Source of the DNA: an uncultured Prevotella sp. | GTDB taxonomy: Bacteria; Bacteroidota; Bacteroidia; Bacteroidales; Bacteroidaceae | Reading direction: 5' to 3' | DNA: 64,000 bases | NCBI GenBank assembly: GCA_905233425.1 | Contig: CAJOEC010000053.1 | Location: 27,681-91,680, forward strand | In this document: positions 28,627 through 39,658 of the stretch, piece by piece | Position numbering within the stretch: position 1 is the stretch's first letter | How the letters are laid out: each line of letters begins with the position of its first letter | Made by a program: the position numbers and the translations under genes | The notes under the pieces: model-generated | Seen by the model: the letters and a program-made list of their open reading frames with translations, nothing else | What the model was told of the DNA's origin: nothing | The model's database searches: none

Positions 28627-28944
28627 ATGTACGCAATTGTTGAGATTCAGGGTCAGCAGTTCAAGGCCGAGGAAGGCAAGAAGCTCTTCGTTCACCACAT
28701 CAAGGACGTGGAGGTCGGCAAGACTGTTGAATTTGACAAAGTGCTGCTCGTAGATGCCGACGGCACGGTCACGGTAGGCTCACCCACCGTAGAGGGAGCA
28801 AAAGTAGTAGTAGAAGTGTTGAACCCGCTGGTGAAGGGCGACAAGGTCATCGTTTTCAAGATGAAGCGCCGCAAGGACTCCCGCAAGCGCAACGGCCATC
28901 GCGAGCAGTTCACACAGGTTGAAGTTAAACAAGTAATCGCTTAA
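28627..28944 (+). CDS. rplU: 50S ribosomal protein L21
   Basis: [25 protein letters not shown]...[21 protein letters not shown]. Confidence 0.98.
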   Translation: MYAIVEIQGQQFKAEEGKKLFVHHIKDVEVGKTVEFDKVLLVDADGTVTVGSPTVEGAKVVVEVLNPLVKGDKVIVFKMKRRKDSRKRNGHREQFTQVEVKQVIA

Positions 28945-28958
28945 AGGAGGACAGAATT

Positions 28959-29219
28959 ATGGCACATAAAAAAGGTGTAGGTAGTTCGAAGAACGGGCGC
29001 GAGAGCGCAGCCCAGCGACTTGGAGTGAAAATTTGGGGCGGCCAGAAATGCCTTGCCGGCAACATCATCGTTCGCCAGCGCGGCACCAAGCACAACCCGG
29101 GATCGGGCGTGGCCATCGGAAAGGATGACACCCTCTATGCTCTTATCGACGGCACAGTGAATTTCCACAAGGGGAAACGCGACAAGAGCGTCGTTTCAGT
29201 AATTCCAGCTGAGGCTTAA
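28959..29219 (+). CDS. rpmA: 50S ribosomal protein L27
   Basis: [29 protein letters not shown]...[25 protein letters not shown]. Confidence 0.98.
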   Translation: MAHKKGVGSSKNGRESAAQRLGVKIWGGQKCLAGNIIVRQRGTKHNPGSGVAIGKDDTLYALIDGTVNFHKGKRDKSVVSVIPAEA

Positions 29220-29267
29220 ACACAAACACACTTACAAACAAAAAACTTACTTCCAAACAAACACAGA

Positions 29268-29298
29268 ACCCTGCTTCCCCACGGAGGCAGGGTTTCTG
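29268..29298 (+). terminator. Rho-independent-like terminator after rpmA
   Basis: AACCCTGC-ttccccacgga-GGCAGGGTTTC hairpin. Confidence 0.55.
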
Positions 29299-29399
29299 CT
29301 TATAACGTCACTCAACTCTGAACACTCAACGTTTTAGAAGTAACGTCACTCAACTCTGAACACTAAACTCTCAACATTGTGCAAAAAAAATCAAAAAAC

Positions 29400-29431
29400 T
29401 TTGGAGTTTTCAACACTTATTAGTACCTTTG
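29400..29431 (+). promoter_or_regulatory. Bacteroidetes-type promoter of rfbA
   Basis: TTTG (29400-29403), 20-nt spacer, TACCTTTG (29424-29431). Confidence 0.6.
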
Positions 29432-29460
29432 CACACCAAATATAACGTTATATCATTTTT

Positions 29461-30336
29461 ATGAAAGGAATTGTACTGGCTGGTGGGAGCGGGACACGCC
29501 TCTACCCGATTACCAAAGGAGTGAGCAAACAGCTCATCCCCATTTTCGACAAGCCAATGATTTACTACCCAATCTCAGCCCTTATGCTGGCTGGAATACG
29601 CGAGATACTCATCATCTCGACCCCCTATGACCTGCCCGCATTCAAGCGTCTCCTTGGCGACGGCGCCGAACTGGGCGTGAGGTTCGAATATGCAGAGCAG
29701 CCATCACCCGACGGACTGGCCCAAGCATTTATCATAGGTGAGAAATTCATTGGCGACGACTGCGCCTGCCTCGTGCTGGGCGACAACATCTTCTACGGCT
29801 CAGGATTCACCGGCCTGCTCAAGCAGAGCGTTGAGAATGCCGAGAAACACGGCCTGGCAACAGTGTTCGGTTACTACGTAAACGACCCGGAACGCTACGG
29901 AGTGGCTGAGTTCGACAGCGAGGGCAACTGCCTCAGCATTGAGGAGAAACCCGAAAAGCCCAAGTCGAACTACGCCGTCGTGGGACTCTATTTCTACCCC
30001 AACAGCGTGGTGGAGATAGCGAAGAACATAAAGCCCAGCGCACGCGGTGAACTGGAGATAACCACCGTGAACCAAGAGTATCTGGCCCAGCACAAGCTGA
30101 AAGTGCAGACACTGCAGCGAGGGTTCGCCTGGCTCGACACCGGCACACACGACTCTTTGGCCGAGGCATCGACGTTCATCGAGGTGATAGAGAAAAGGCA
30201 GGGTCTGAAAGTCGCCTGCCTCGAGGAAATTGCGTTCAAGAGAGGGTGGATAAACAAAGAACAGCTCAGACAGCTGGCTCTGCCCATGCAGAAGAACGAC
30301 TATGGGAAATACCTCATTCAGCTGGCAGACAGCTGA
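29461..30336 (+). CDS. rfbA: Glucose-1-phosphate thymidylyltransferase
   Basis: [39 protein letters not shown]. Confidence 0.97.
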   Translation: MKGIVLAGGSGTRLYPITKGVSKQLIPIFDKPMIYYPISALMLAGIREILIISTPYDLPAFKRLLGDGAELGVRFEYAEQPSPDGLAQAFIIGEKFIGDDCACLVLGDNIFYGSGFTGLLKQSVENAEKHGLATVFGYYVNDPERYGVAEFDSEGNCLSIEEKPEKPKSNYAVVGLYFYPNSVVEIAKNIKPSARGELEITTVNQEYLAQHKLKVQTLQRGFAWLDTGTHDSLAEASTFIEVIEKRQGLKVACLEEIAFKRGWINKEQLRQLALPMQKNDYGKYLIQLADS

Positions 30337-30403
30337 ACAATCACCACATTATTATATTATATAGAGTATTAACAGAAAAACAAATAAGGCCATTTTAATC
30401 AGT

Positions 30404-32944
30404 ATGGAAGAAAACAAGAGAAATGAGGCTATAGCCGAAGAATTAGAGAGCAGAAACTTGAAAGAGGAGGAGTCCTCATTCGACATCAAAACCATTTTCA
30501 CGCTCGTTGTGCTCAACTGGCAGTGGTTCCTGCTGTCGATGTTCATCTTCGTTTGCGGCTCACTCATCTATCTGCGCTACGCATCGCCCGTCTACCAGGT
30601 GTCGGCGAAGATGCTTATCAAGGACGAGGTGCAGAACCGAGGACGAAGCGGACAGATGCTTGCTAACATGCAAGACCTGGGATTCGTGACCAACTCCACC
30701 GGTATAGACAACGAAATAGAAATCCTCAAGTCGAGGGTGCTGGCTTTAGAGGCAGTGAAAGACTTGAAACTATACGTTGAGTACCACAGTGAGGGAAAAA
30801 TCAAGAAAATGCTCATGTACAAGTACCAGCCTATTAGCGCCGACCTCGACGCGGAGCATCTTGCAGCCCTCGACAAAGCCTACGGCAGCTTCACATTCAA
30901 GCTGAAGAAGTCCGGCGGCAGCTACGAGGTGGACGGGGCTGACTTCAAAGGTTCGTTCAAGACCCTGCCCGCAGCATTGAAGACACCTTACGGCACCATC
31001 ACATTCACGAAGAACATGGCTTACGAACAGGCCATGGCTGAGATAAGGCTGGGAATGTCGAAAGAAAAGGCAGACGAGAAGAAAGACGACCTCAACCAAA
31101 CGCTGATCATCACAATAAAGTCGCCAACATTAGTGGCTACAAAGTATGCCGGGGCTTTGAGCGTCGAGCCGACAACGAAGCTCACATCGATAGCACTGCT
31201 GACGATAAAAGACCAGAGTCCGGAACGTGCGTATGACTACCTGAAGCAGCTGGCTCTGTGCTATAACCGTCAGGCCAACGCCGACAAGAACGAGATAGCC
31301 TACAAGACAGAGGAGTTCATCAACTCACGATTAGAGAAGATTACTGCCGAACTGGGTGCCACCGAGAGCGAGCTGGAGTCGTACAAGCGCAACAACAACC
31401 TGGTGCAGATACGTATTGACGCCACACAGACCATGACCCAGGCCAACCAGTACTACGGACAGCTCATGCAGGCAAACACGCAGTTGCAGATTCTCGACGA
31501 GCTGCGCCGCCACATCGACAACCCGGCAAACAAATACCAGATTATCCCATCCAACGTAGGACTTAGCGATGCCGCATCGTCGTCGCTCATATCCCAGTAC
31601 AACAAGACCGTGCTCGACCGCAACCGCCTACTCGCCTCGGCATCGGAGAACTCACCGTTAGTCATGGCACAGACCAGCATTCTCGACCAGTTGGAGGGAA
31701 GTATCCAGGAAGCCCTGCGACAGGCACGCCGCACTGCCGACATCCAGCAGCAGAGCATACAACGCCAGTACGATGAGTTCCAGGCACGTATTGCCAACAC
31801 ACCGGAACAGGAGCGCATCCTCACCCAGATTGGACGTCAGCAGGAGATTAAGTCGGGACTCTACCTCATGCTGCTCCAGAAACGTGAGGAGAACAGCATA
31901 TCGCTTGCCGCCACTGCCGACAAGGGTAAGCTGATTGACGACCCTGTCATGGGTGGCAAGGTAAGTCCGAAGAGCTCCATCATCATGCTTGCAGCCATAG
32001 TGCTCGGATTCGCATTTCCTCTGCTCATCGCCTATGTCATCCAGTTGCTCAGATATAAGATCGAGGGACACGAAGACGTGGCTAAGCTCACCAACCTGCC
32101 CATCATCGCCGACGTGGCTGTGGCAAGCGAGGCCGTCAAGGATAAAGCGGGCATCGTGGTGCGCGAGAACCAGAACAACCAGATTGACGAGATATTCCGA
32201 TCAATGCGTACAAACATACAGTTCATGATGTCGGAAGGACAGAAAGTCATACTCTTCACATCGGCAACGTCGGGAGAGGGAAAGACGTTCAACGCAGCAA
32301 ACCTCGCCGTCAGCTTCGCACTGTTAGGCAAGAAGGTCATACTGCTGGGTCTCGACATTCGTAAGCCGGCTCTGGGACGCCTGTTCGACATCACCGACCG
32401 ACAGGCCGGTATCACCACACTGCTCGTCAAGGAGCACGTGACCGAAACCGACCTGAACTCACAGATACGCCCGTCGGGAGTGAACGATAACCTCGACCTG
32501 CTCCTCGCCGGTCCGGTTCCGCCAAACCCAACCGAGCTGCTCGCAAAGAAAAACGTCGGCGAAATCATCGACATGCTCACCAAGGAATACGACTATGTCA
32601 TTCTCGACACCGCTCCTATCGGACTTGTCACCGATACGCTGCAGATTGGCAAGTATGCCGACGTGACATGCTTCGTATGCCGCTCAGACTACACCCCGAA
32701 GGCCAGCTTCGGCATCATCAACTCGCTGCACGACGACAAGAAGCTGCCCAACATCTGTGTCGTCATCAACGGTATCGACATGTCGAAGAAGAAATACGGC
32801 TACTACTACGGCTACGGCAAGTATGGCAAGTACGGACGCTACGGCTACGGACGTTATGCCAGCAACTATGGTAACTACGGCTCGTATGGCAACTATGCCA
32901 ACAGCCACTATGGAAAGAAAGAGGATAACTCCATCAAACACTAA
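30404..32944 (+). CDS. Polysaccharide biosynthesis tyrosine autokinase (Wzc-like)
   Basis: Wzz domain; FTSATSGEGKTFNAANLAVSFALLGKKVILLGLDIRKP; DYVILDTAPIG; C-terminal Tyr cluster YGYYYGYGKYGKYGRYGYGRY. Confidence 0.95.
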   Translation: MEENKRNEAIAEELESRNLKEEESSFDIKTIFTLVVLNWQWFLLSMFIFVCGSLIYLRYASPVYQVSAKMLIKDEVQNRGRSGQMLANMQDLGFVTNSTGIDNEIEILKSRVLALEAVKDLKLYVEYHSEGKIKKMLMYKYQPISADLDAEHLAALDKAYGSFTFKLKKSGGSYEVDGADFKGSFKTLPAALKTPYGTITFTKNMAYEQAMAEIRLGMSKEKADEKKDDLNQTLIITIKSPTLVATKYAGALSVEPTTKLTSIALLTIKDQSPERAYDYLKQLALCYNRQANADKNEIAYKTEEFINSRLEKITAELGATESELESYKRNNNLVQIRIDATQTMTQANQYYGQLMQANTQLQILDELRRHIDNPANKYQIIPSNVGLSDAASSSLISQYNKTVLDRNRLLASASENSPLVMAQTSILDQLEGSIQEALRQARRTADIQQQSIQRQYDEFQARIANTPEQERILTQIGRQQEIKSGLYLMLLQKREENSISLAATADKGKLIDDPVMGGKVSPKSSIIMLAAIVLGFAFPLLIAYVIQLLRYKIEGHEDVAKLTNLPIIADVAVASEAVKDKAGIVVRENQNNQIDEIFRSMRTNIQFMMSEGQKVILFTSATSGEGKTFNAANLAVSFALLGKKVILLGLDIRKPALGRLFDITDRQAGITTLLVKEHVTETDLNSQIRPSGVNDNLDLLLAGPVPPNPTELLAKKNVGEIIDMLTKEYDYVILDTAPIGLVTDTLQIGKYADVTCFVCRSDYTPKASFGIINSLHDDKKLPNICVVINGIDMSKKKYGYYYGYGKYGKYGRYGYGRYASNYGNYGSYGNYANSHYGKKEDNSIKH

Positions 32945-32955
32945 GCCAGCCGAAG

Positions 32956-33402
32956 ATGACTATAGCAGTAGATTTCGACGGAACCATCGTAGAGCATCGC
33001 TATCCGGAAATAGGCGAAGAAAAGCCATTCGCCATTGAGACTCTGAAAATGCTTATCAAAGACCGCCACAAACTCATTCTGTGGACGGTTCGCACGGGAA
33101 AGCTGCTTGACGAGGCCGTGGAATGGTGCAGAGAGAGAGGGGTGGAGTTCTATGCCACCAACAAGGACTACCCGGAAGAGAAGCAGGAGAACAACCCAAC
33201 CTACACCCGGAAGCTCAACTCCATTGACTATTTCATCGACGACCGCAACATTGGAGGACTACCCGACTGGGGGACTATCTACCGCATGGTGTCACGCAAA
33301 AAGACATGGTATGACCTCATGGAGGAAGAGTTGCGCAGCGCATCCTTGACACCATACAAGGACGAACGCAACAAGAAGAACAAGCCCTGGTGGAAATTCT
33401 AA
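32956..33402 (+). CDS. HAD-like hydrolase
   Basis: MTIAVDFDGTIVEHRYPEIG...LILWTVRTG...DYFIDDRNIGGLP. Confidence 0.8.
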   Translation: MTIAVDFDGTIVEHRYPEIGEEKPFAIETLKMLIKDRHKLILWTVRTGKLLDEAVEWCRERGVEFYATNKDYPEEKQENNPTYTRKLNSIDYFIDDRNIGGLPDWGTIYRMVSRKKTWYDLMEEELRSASLTPYKDERNKKNKPWWKF

Positions 33403-33488
33403 ACCATTGATTTGGCAACAAGACCAAAAAGGCATCTTCGGATGCCTTTTTCTGTTAAGGCAAAAACGACATTAAGTCTAATAACGAT

Positions 33489-34310
33489 ATGCGCTTTTTC
33501 ATTACTCTCAGCTACGACGGCACACGCTTCCACGGATGGCAGGTGCAGCCCAACGGAATATCTGTGCAGGGCGAGCTACAGCGGGCACTGTCGCTCATAC
33601 TGCGCAAGGACATCCAGGTGACGGGGGCCGGACGTACTGACACTGGTGTCCACGCTCGCATGATGGTGGCACATTTCGACCTGCCCGATGCAACTGCATC
33701 CTCAGGCGGGGCGACACTTGCGATTGCCAAAGCCTGCGCGCAAATGCCAAGCCTTACCGACCTTGCCTACAAGTTGAACCGCTTGCTGCCCTGCGACATC
33801 GCAATACAGAAGATTGAGCATGTTTCCGACAACATGCATGCCCGCTTCTCAGCCACGTCGCGCACATACCGTTATTTCGTGCACACCGGCAAGTCGCCAT
33901 TCTTGCGCCACTATTCATGGCAGACACACTACGCTCTCGACTTCCAGCTGATGAACGAGGCAGCGGCAATGCTGTTGGAATATGAAGATTTCGGGGCTTT
34001 CTGCAAGAGCCATGCCGACGTGAAGACAACGCTCTGCCATGTCACCCATGCCCAGTGGCACCGTGTCGGGGACAGCAAATCCCAGACGACGGATAGCCCC
34101 CCACCGGCAAGCGATGAATGGTATTTCGAGATTACCGCCAACCGTTTCCTCCGCAACATGGTGCGCGCAGTCGTGGGCACCCTTGTCGACGTTGGCCGCC
34201 ACCGCCTCACCACCGACGATTTCCGCCGGGTGATAGAAGGCAGAAAAAGAACAGACGCTGGCGAGTCGATGCCCGCCAACGCCCTGTTCTTGGAAAATAT
34301 CACATATTAA
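33489..34310 (+). CDS. truA: tRNA pseudouridine(38-40) synthase
   Basis: MRFFITLSYDGTRFHGWQVQPNGISVQGELQRAL...GAGRTDTGVHA. Confidence 0.97.
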   Translation: MRFFITLSYDGTRFHGWQVQPNGISVQGELQRALSLILRKDIQVTGAGRTDTGVHARMMVAHFDLPDATASSGGATLAIAKACAQMPSLTDLAYKLNRLLPCDIAIQKIEHVSDNMHARFSATSRTYRYFVHTGKSPFLRHYSWQTHYALDFQLMNEAAAMLLEYEDFGAFCKSHADVKTTLCHVTHAQWHRVGDSKSQTTDSPPPASDEWYFEITANRFLRNMVRAVVGTLVDVGRHRLTTDDFRRVIEGRKRTDAGESMPANALFLENITY

Positions 34311-36526
34311 GCCTGCACGTCTTTCATAGACAACGATATGCGGTGACGCCGCATGTCCACCTCTATCACTTTCACCACGACATGCTGGTGCAGTTTCACC
34401 ACGTCTGTCGGGTGGGCGATGCGCCTGTTGGCCATCTGTGAAATGTGCACCAGTCCGTCCTGATGGACACCAATGTCTACGAATGCTCCGAAATTGGTGA
34501 TGTTTGTCACTATTCCAGGCAGCACCATCCCCTCGTTCAAATCCTCCACGGCATGCACGCGGCTGTCGAAGCTGAACTCCTCGAGCGGCTCACGGGGGTC
34601 ACGGCCAGGTTTCTCCAGTTCTTTCATTATGTCCTGAAGAGTGGGCAGCCCCACGGTGTCAGTGGTGTACCTCTTGAGGTCGATGCCTGTGCGACGCTTG
34701 GAAGCATCGCCTCCCACGCCTATCAGGTCGGCCACTGTGCATTTCTGGTCACGGGCCATCTGTTCCACTATTGCGTAAGACTCAGGGTGCACAGCACTGT
34801 TATCCAACGGATTACGTGCACCTGGTATGCGCAGGAATCCCGCGCACTGCTCGTAAGCCGACGGCCCCAGGCGCGGGACTTTCTTCAGTTGTGCGCGACT
34901 GCTGAAGGGGCCGTTGGCACGGCGGTAGTCCACGATGTTCTTTGCAAGTGCCGGTCCCAGTCCGCTGACATACTGCAGCAGATGGGTGGAGGCAGTGTTG
35001 AGGTTCACGCCGACCAGGTTCACGCAGCTCTCCACGGTCTGGTCCAACTGGTGCTTCAGCTTCGTCTGGTCCACGTCGTGCTGGTACTGTCCCACGCCGA
35101 TGCTCTTGGGGTCGATTTTCACCAGTTCGGCAAGTGGATCCATCAGTCGGCGCCCTATTGAGACGGCACCACGTACGGTGACATCCTCGTCGGGGAACTC
35201 GTCACGCGCCACCTTCGAGGCTGAATATACCGAGGCACCGTCCTCGCTGACGACGAAGAGCTGTGGGCTGGCACTGGGGGCTGTTCCTACCGCAGCTGGC
35301 TTCTGCTTATTGCCGCTGAAATCCGCCCCTACCGTGGTACGTAGGCAGTCCTCGACAAACTGGCGCGTCTCGCGGCTTGCCGTACCGTTGCCAATGGCAA
35401 TGGCCTCAATGTTGTAGTCGGCAATCATCTGCTGAAGGTGTATGTTGGCCTGCATACGCTTGTTCACAGGCGGGTGTGGGAAGATAGCCTCGTGGTGGAG
35501 CAGGTTTCCCTGCTGGTCCAGACACACCACCTTACAGCCAGTGCGGAAACCGGGGTCTATGCCCATGACGCGCTTCTGCCCCAGAGGAGCACCGAGCAGC
35601 AGCTGCCGCAGGTTCTCGGCAAACACGTTGATAGCCTCCTCGTCGGCATCCTGCTTGCTAAGACTGGCAAACTCCGTCTCTATCGACGGTTTGAGCAACC
35701 GCTTGTATCCGTCTTCCACGGCTTCAGCCACAAGTTTTCCGCACGGTGTGTTACCATAGACATTATGGCTTTTCAACCGCTCAATGCACTCCTCATCGTC
35801 GACGGGATCGATGCTCAGTCGCAGTATGCCCTCGCTCTCGCCACGGCGCATTGCCAACAGACGATGACTGGAGCAGCGGCGCAGCGGCTCGCTCCAGTCA
35901 AAGTAGTCACTGTATTTTGCAGCCTCGTCGCTGTCGGCCTTGGCCTTCACCACCTTCGAGCTGATGATGGCCGTGCGGCGGTAGATGCCGCGCAGCAGCT
36001 GTCGTGAGCGCTCGTCTTCGCTGACATTCTCGGCAATGATGTCCTGCGCCCCTTTCAGTGCAGCGGCCGTGTCGGCAACATCACCCTTGACGAAAGGCTC
36101 CGCAGCACGTTCAGGGTCGCGCTCGCGCTGCATCAACAATATTGTGGCCAGCGGTTCCAGTCCCTGCTCGCGGGCTATCTGTGCCCGTGTGCGGCGACGT
36201 GGCTTGAATGGGAGATAGATGTCCTCCAGCACGTTGCTGTCCCAGCATTCGTCGATGCGGCGTTGCAGTTCCGGTGTCATCTTGTCCTGCTCAGTGATGG
36301 CCTTCACTATCGTCTCTTTGCGCTTCGCTATGTCATGCAGGCGCTGGCTCTCCTCGCTTATGGCAGCTATCTGCACCTCGTCGAGGCCGCCGGTGCGCTC
36401 TTTGCGGTAGCGTGAAATGAACGGGATGGTACAGCCCTCGTCGAGCAGTGTCAGCGTGTTGGCCACTGCCTCAAGCTGAAGGCCGAGGCTCTTGGCAATA
36501 AGTGTTGCAAAAATATTATTCTCCAT
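34307..36526 (-). CDS. Tex family RNA-binding protein
   Basis: GIDPGFRTGCKVVCLD; SIGVGQYQHDVDQ; helix-hairpin-helix and C-terminal S1 domain (GMVLPGIVTNITNFGAFVDIGVHQDGLVHISQ). Confidence 0.95.
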   Translation of the reverse strand: MENNIFATLIAKSLGLQLEAVANTLTLLDEGCTIPFISRYRKERTGGLDEVQIAAISEESQRLHDIAKRKETIVKAITEQDKMTPELQRRIDECWDSNVLEDIYLPFKPRRRTRAQIAREQGLEPLATILLMQRERDPERAAEPFVKGDVADTAAALKGAQDIIAENVSEDERSRQLLRGIYRRTAIISSKVVKAKADSDEAAKYSDYFDWSEPLRRCSSHRLLAMRRGESEGILRLSIDPVDDEECIERLKSHNVYGNTPCGKLVAEAVEDGYKRLLKPSIETEFASLSKQDADEEAINVFAENLRQLLLGAPLGQKRVMGIDPGFRTGCKVVCLDQQGNLLHHEAIFPHPPVNKRMQANIHLQQMIADYNIEAIAIGNGTASRETRQFVEDCLRTTVGADFSGNKQKPAAVGTAPSASPQLFVVSEDGASVYSASKVARDEFPDEDVTVRGAVSIGRRLMDPLAELVKIDPKSIGVGQYQHDVDQTKLKHQLDQTVESCVNLVGVNLNTASTHLLQYVSGLGPALAKNIVDYRRANGPFSSRAQLKKVPRLGPSAYEQCAGFLRIPGARNPLDNSAVHPESYAIVEQMARDQKCTVADLIGVGGDASKRRTGIDLKRYTTDTVGLPTLQDIMKELEKPGRDPREPLEEFSFDSRVHAVEDLNEGMVLPGIVTNITNFGAFVDIGVHQDGLVHISQMANRRIAHPTDVVKLHQHVVVKVIEVDMRRHRISLSMKDVQA

Positions 36527-36571
36527 TTCTTACTATTAATTACTATTTTCAAGTTCCGCAAGTTCTATTTT

Positions 36572-36736
36572 ACCACAGATTACGCAGATTGCACAGATTT
36601 TTGCAGTTCATAGTTGTTGCTATTTCACAGATTTCGTCTTAATTTCGCAGATTAGCTGCGCCGCATGGAATCTGTGTAATCCAAATAGAACCGCGGCTTG
36701 GCCGCTGAAATCTGTGTAATCTGTGCAATCTGTGGT
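36572..36736. repeat. Inverted intergenic repeat of ACAGATTACxCAGATT units
   Basis: ACCACAGATTACGCAGATTGCACAGATT (36572-36599) vs AATCTGTGTAATCTGTGCAATCTGTGGT (36709-36736). Confidence 0.7.
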
Positions 36737-36832
36737 CGTTTTCATACTTGCGGAAGTTGAATTACTATTTTGTATTTGCAGCCCTTCTATCTAACCGTCA
36801 GGTTCCGACTTGCCGAAGGGTCGGCTCGGCCT

Positions 36833-39394
36833 CTACTCTTTCTGGTTGCGGAATACGAGACCGTCGCCGAAAGAGTCCACGACGATGGGCTGTCCATTCT
36901 GCACCTCCCCAGCCAGCAACCGGCGTGACAGTTCGTTGAGCAGATGCTGCTGTATGGCCCGCTTCACGGGACGTGCTCCGAAGTCGGGGTCGTAGCCAGC
37001 CTCAGCCAGCCATGCTATGGCGTGTGGCGTCACCTCAAGGCTGAAGCCCTGCGGCTGCAGCATCTTCTGCACACGGTCGAGCTGCAGGCGCACCACCTGG
37101 GCAATCTCTTCTTTCGAGAGCTGCTGGAAAGTGATGATCTCGTCGATACGGTTGAGGAACTCAGGCCTCATAGTCCTTCGCAGCTGCTCCATGGTGGCGT
37201 TTGAGGTCATAATGATTATTGTGTTCTTGAAGTCAGCCGTGCGTCCCTTGTTGTCGGTGAGCCGTCCGTCGTCGAGCACCTGCAGCAGAATGTTGAACAC
37301 GTCGGGGTGGGCTTTCTCAATCTCGTCGAAGAGCACCACACTGTACGGCTTGCGCCTTACCGCCTCCGTGAGCTGTCCGCCCTCGTCGTAGCCCACGTAT
37401 CCCGGAGGTGCTCCGATGAGTCGGCTGACGGTGTGTTTCTCCTGGTATTCCGACATGTCTATTCGTGTCATCATCGTCTCGTCGTTGAAGAGATACTCGG
37501 CCAGAGCCTTTGCCAGCTCTGTCTTGCCTACGCCCGTTGTTCCCATGAAGATGAACGAGGCGATGGGTTTCTTAGGATCCTGCAGTCCGGCTCTACTGCG
37601 GCGCACGGCATCGCTGACGGCGCGGATGGCCTCGTCCTGGCCGATGACGCGCTTGTGCAGCTCCTCTTCGAGGTGCAGCAGTTTCTCGCGCTCGCTCTGC
37701 ATCATGCGGCTCACGGGAATCCCCGTCCATCGTGAGACTACCTCGGCGATGTCGTCGGCAGTCACCTCTTCGCGGACGAGGCGGCTGGCTCCGGCAGGAG
37801 AACCGCCAGACGCGGGCGTTCCCTCCAACTGCTGGTGTATGCGGGCGATGTCGTCCTCCAGTGCTTTCAGCTTCGAGTAGCGTATCTCGGCAACACGGGC
37901 ATAGTCACCCTCACGCTCGGCCCGCTCGGCCTCCAAGCGCAGTTTCTCCATCTCCTGCTTGTCCTGCTGTATCTTGTTTATGAGCTGCCGCTCGCCCTCC
38001 CACTTGGCGCGGAAGTCGCGCTCTTGGTCGCGCAGTTCGGCAATCTCCTTGTCGAGGGCGGCGAGCTTTGTGGGGCCACCGGGGCCGCTGGGGCTACTGG
38101 GCGTTTCGCGGCGGATGCTCTCACGCTCAATTTCCAGCTGGGTGAGGCGGCGCACTATCTCATCGAGCTCCTCAGGCACGCTGTCGCGCTCCATACGTAG
38201 CTTTGCTGCGGCTTCGTCCATGAGGTCGATGGCCTTGTCGGGAAGGAAGCGCTCGGTGATATATCGCTCGGAGAGTTGCACGGCGGCAATACAGGCGTCG
38301 TCCTGAATACGCACCTTATGGTGGTTCTCGTAGCGTTCCTTCAGTCCACGCAGAATGCTGATGGCTGAAAGCTCGTCGGGTTCGTCGACCATGACGGTCT
38401 GGAAACGGCGTTCCAAAGCCTTGTCCTTCTCGAAATACTTCTGGTATTCGTTAAGTGTGGTGGCACCGATGCTGCGCAGTTCGCCACGTGCCAGTGCGGG
38501 CTTGAGGATGTTGGCGGCATCCATGGCACCCTCACTCTTTCCGGCTCCCACAAGTGTGTGTATCTCGTCGATGAAGAGGATGATGCGTCCGTCAGAGCTT
38601 GTTACCTCGTTGACGACGCTCTTCAGTCGCTCCTCAAACTCGCCCTTGTATTTTGCGCCGGCAATGAGTGCGCCCATGTCCAATGAGAAGAGCTGCTTGT
38701 CCTTGAGGTTTTCGGGCACGTCGCCACGCATGATGCGCTGTGCCAGTCCTTCCACGATGGCCGTCTTTCCCGTACCCGGCTCACCGATGAGCACAGGGTT
38801 GTTCTTCGTGCGTCGTGAGAGTATCTGTAGCACACGGCGTATCTCGTCGTCGCGACCGATGACGGGGTCGAGTTTGCCCTGACGGGCCAGGTCTACGAGG
38901 TTCTTGGCGTATTTCTCAAGGCTCTGGTAGTTGTCGTCGGCGCTCTGGCTCTGCACACGCTGTCCGCGCCGCAGTTCAAGTATGGCCTGGCGCATGTCCT
39001 TCTCTGTTGCCCCGGCATCCTTTAGCATACGGCTGACAGTGGTATTGACCACGAGGAGTGCCAGCAGCATAGGCTCTACCGAGACATATTCGTCGCCCAT
39101 CTCCTTCGACAGATCCTCGGCCTTGCGCAAAATCTTCTGGCTGTCGTTGCTGAAATACGGTTCTCCGCCCTGCACACGTGCCAGATGCTGTATCTCCTGC
39201 TGGCAGATAGTGTCAATCTGACGGGGATTTATTCCCAATTTCTGGAAGATGAACATCGTGACGTCCTGTGCCTTCGAAAGCATGGCTTTCATCAGGTGGA
39301 CTGGTTCTATGGACTGCTGTCCGTTCTGTTGCGCCAGTTCGACGGCATTCTGAACCGTCTCCTGCGCTTTGATGGTGAATTTTTCAAGTGTCAT
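36833..39394 (-). CDS. clpB: ATP-dependent chaperone ClpB
   Basis: [62 protein letters not shown]. Confidence 0.97.
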   Translation of the reverse strand: MTLEKFTIKAQETVQNAVELAQQNGQQSIEPVHLMKAMLSKAQDVTMFIFQKLGINPRQIDTICQQEIQHLARVQGGEPYFSNDSQKILRKAEDLSKEMGDEYVSVEPMLLALLVVNTTVSRMLKDAGATEKDMRQAILELRRGQRVQSQSADDNYQSLEKYAKNLVDLARQGKLDPVIGRDDEIRRVLQILSRRTKNNPVLIGEPGTGKTAIVEGLAQRIMRGDVPENLKDKQLFSLDMGALIAGAKYKGEFEERLKSVVNEVTSSDGRIILFIDEIHTLVGAGKSEGAMDAANILKPALARGELRSIGATTLNEYQKYFEKDKALERRFQTVMVDEPDELSAISILRGLKERYENHHKVRIQDDACIAAVQLSERYITERFLPDKAIDLMDEAAAKLRMERDSVPEELDEIVRRLTQLEIERESIRRETPSSPSGPGGPTKLAALDKEIAELRDQERDFRAKWEGERQLINKIQQDKQEMEKLRLEAERAEREGDYARVAEIRYSKLKALEDDIARIHQQLEGTPASGGSPAGASRLVREEVTADDIAEVVSRWTGIPVSRMMQSEREKLLHLEEELHKRVIGQDEAIRAVSDAVRRSRAGLQDPKKPIASFIFMGTTGVGKTELAKALAEYLFNDETMMTRIDMSEYQEKHTVSRLIGAPPGYVGYDEGGQLTEAVRRKPYSVVLFDEIEKAHPDVFNILLQVLDDGRLTDNKGRTADFKNTIIIMTSNATMEQLRRTMRPEFLNRIDEIITFQQLSKEEIAQVVRLQLDRVQKMLQPQGFSLEVTPHAIAWLAEAGYDPDFGARPVKRAIQQHLLNELSRRLLAGEVQNGQPIVVDSFGDGLVFRNQKE

Positions 39395-39658
39395 GGTAAT
39401 AGTCTCCTTTCTTTAAGTGATGAATGATGAATGATGAGTGATGAGTGTTATTATCACCAACTCTCACTCAAAAGGTATGCCGTAAACTCTGCGGGCGACA
39501 GGATGGCGGGCACACGTGCCAAAATGACAGCTCACTATTGCCAGACAGCACGAGTCCGGGCATACGTTTCACGATGTGAAAGTTATTGAAAAATTTGTCA
39601 GTGTCGATTATTATGTGTACTTTTGCAGTCTGAAAAGTATAACCTTCAAACCGAACCA

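Noticed and set aside
34445-35161. 238-aa plus-strand ORF opposite tex
   Set aside because: Shadow ORF of a conserved gene
39420-39452. tgatgaatgatgaatgatgagtgatgagtg microrepeat upstream of clpB
   Set aside because: Short low-complexity slippage tract with no other support
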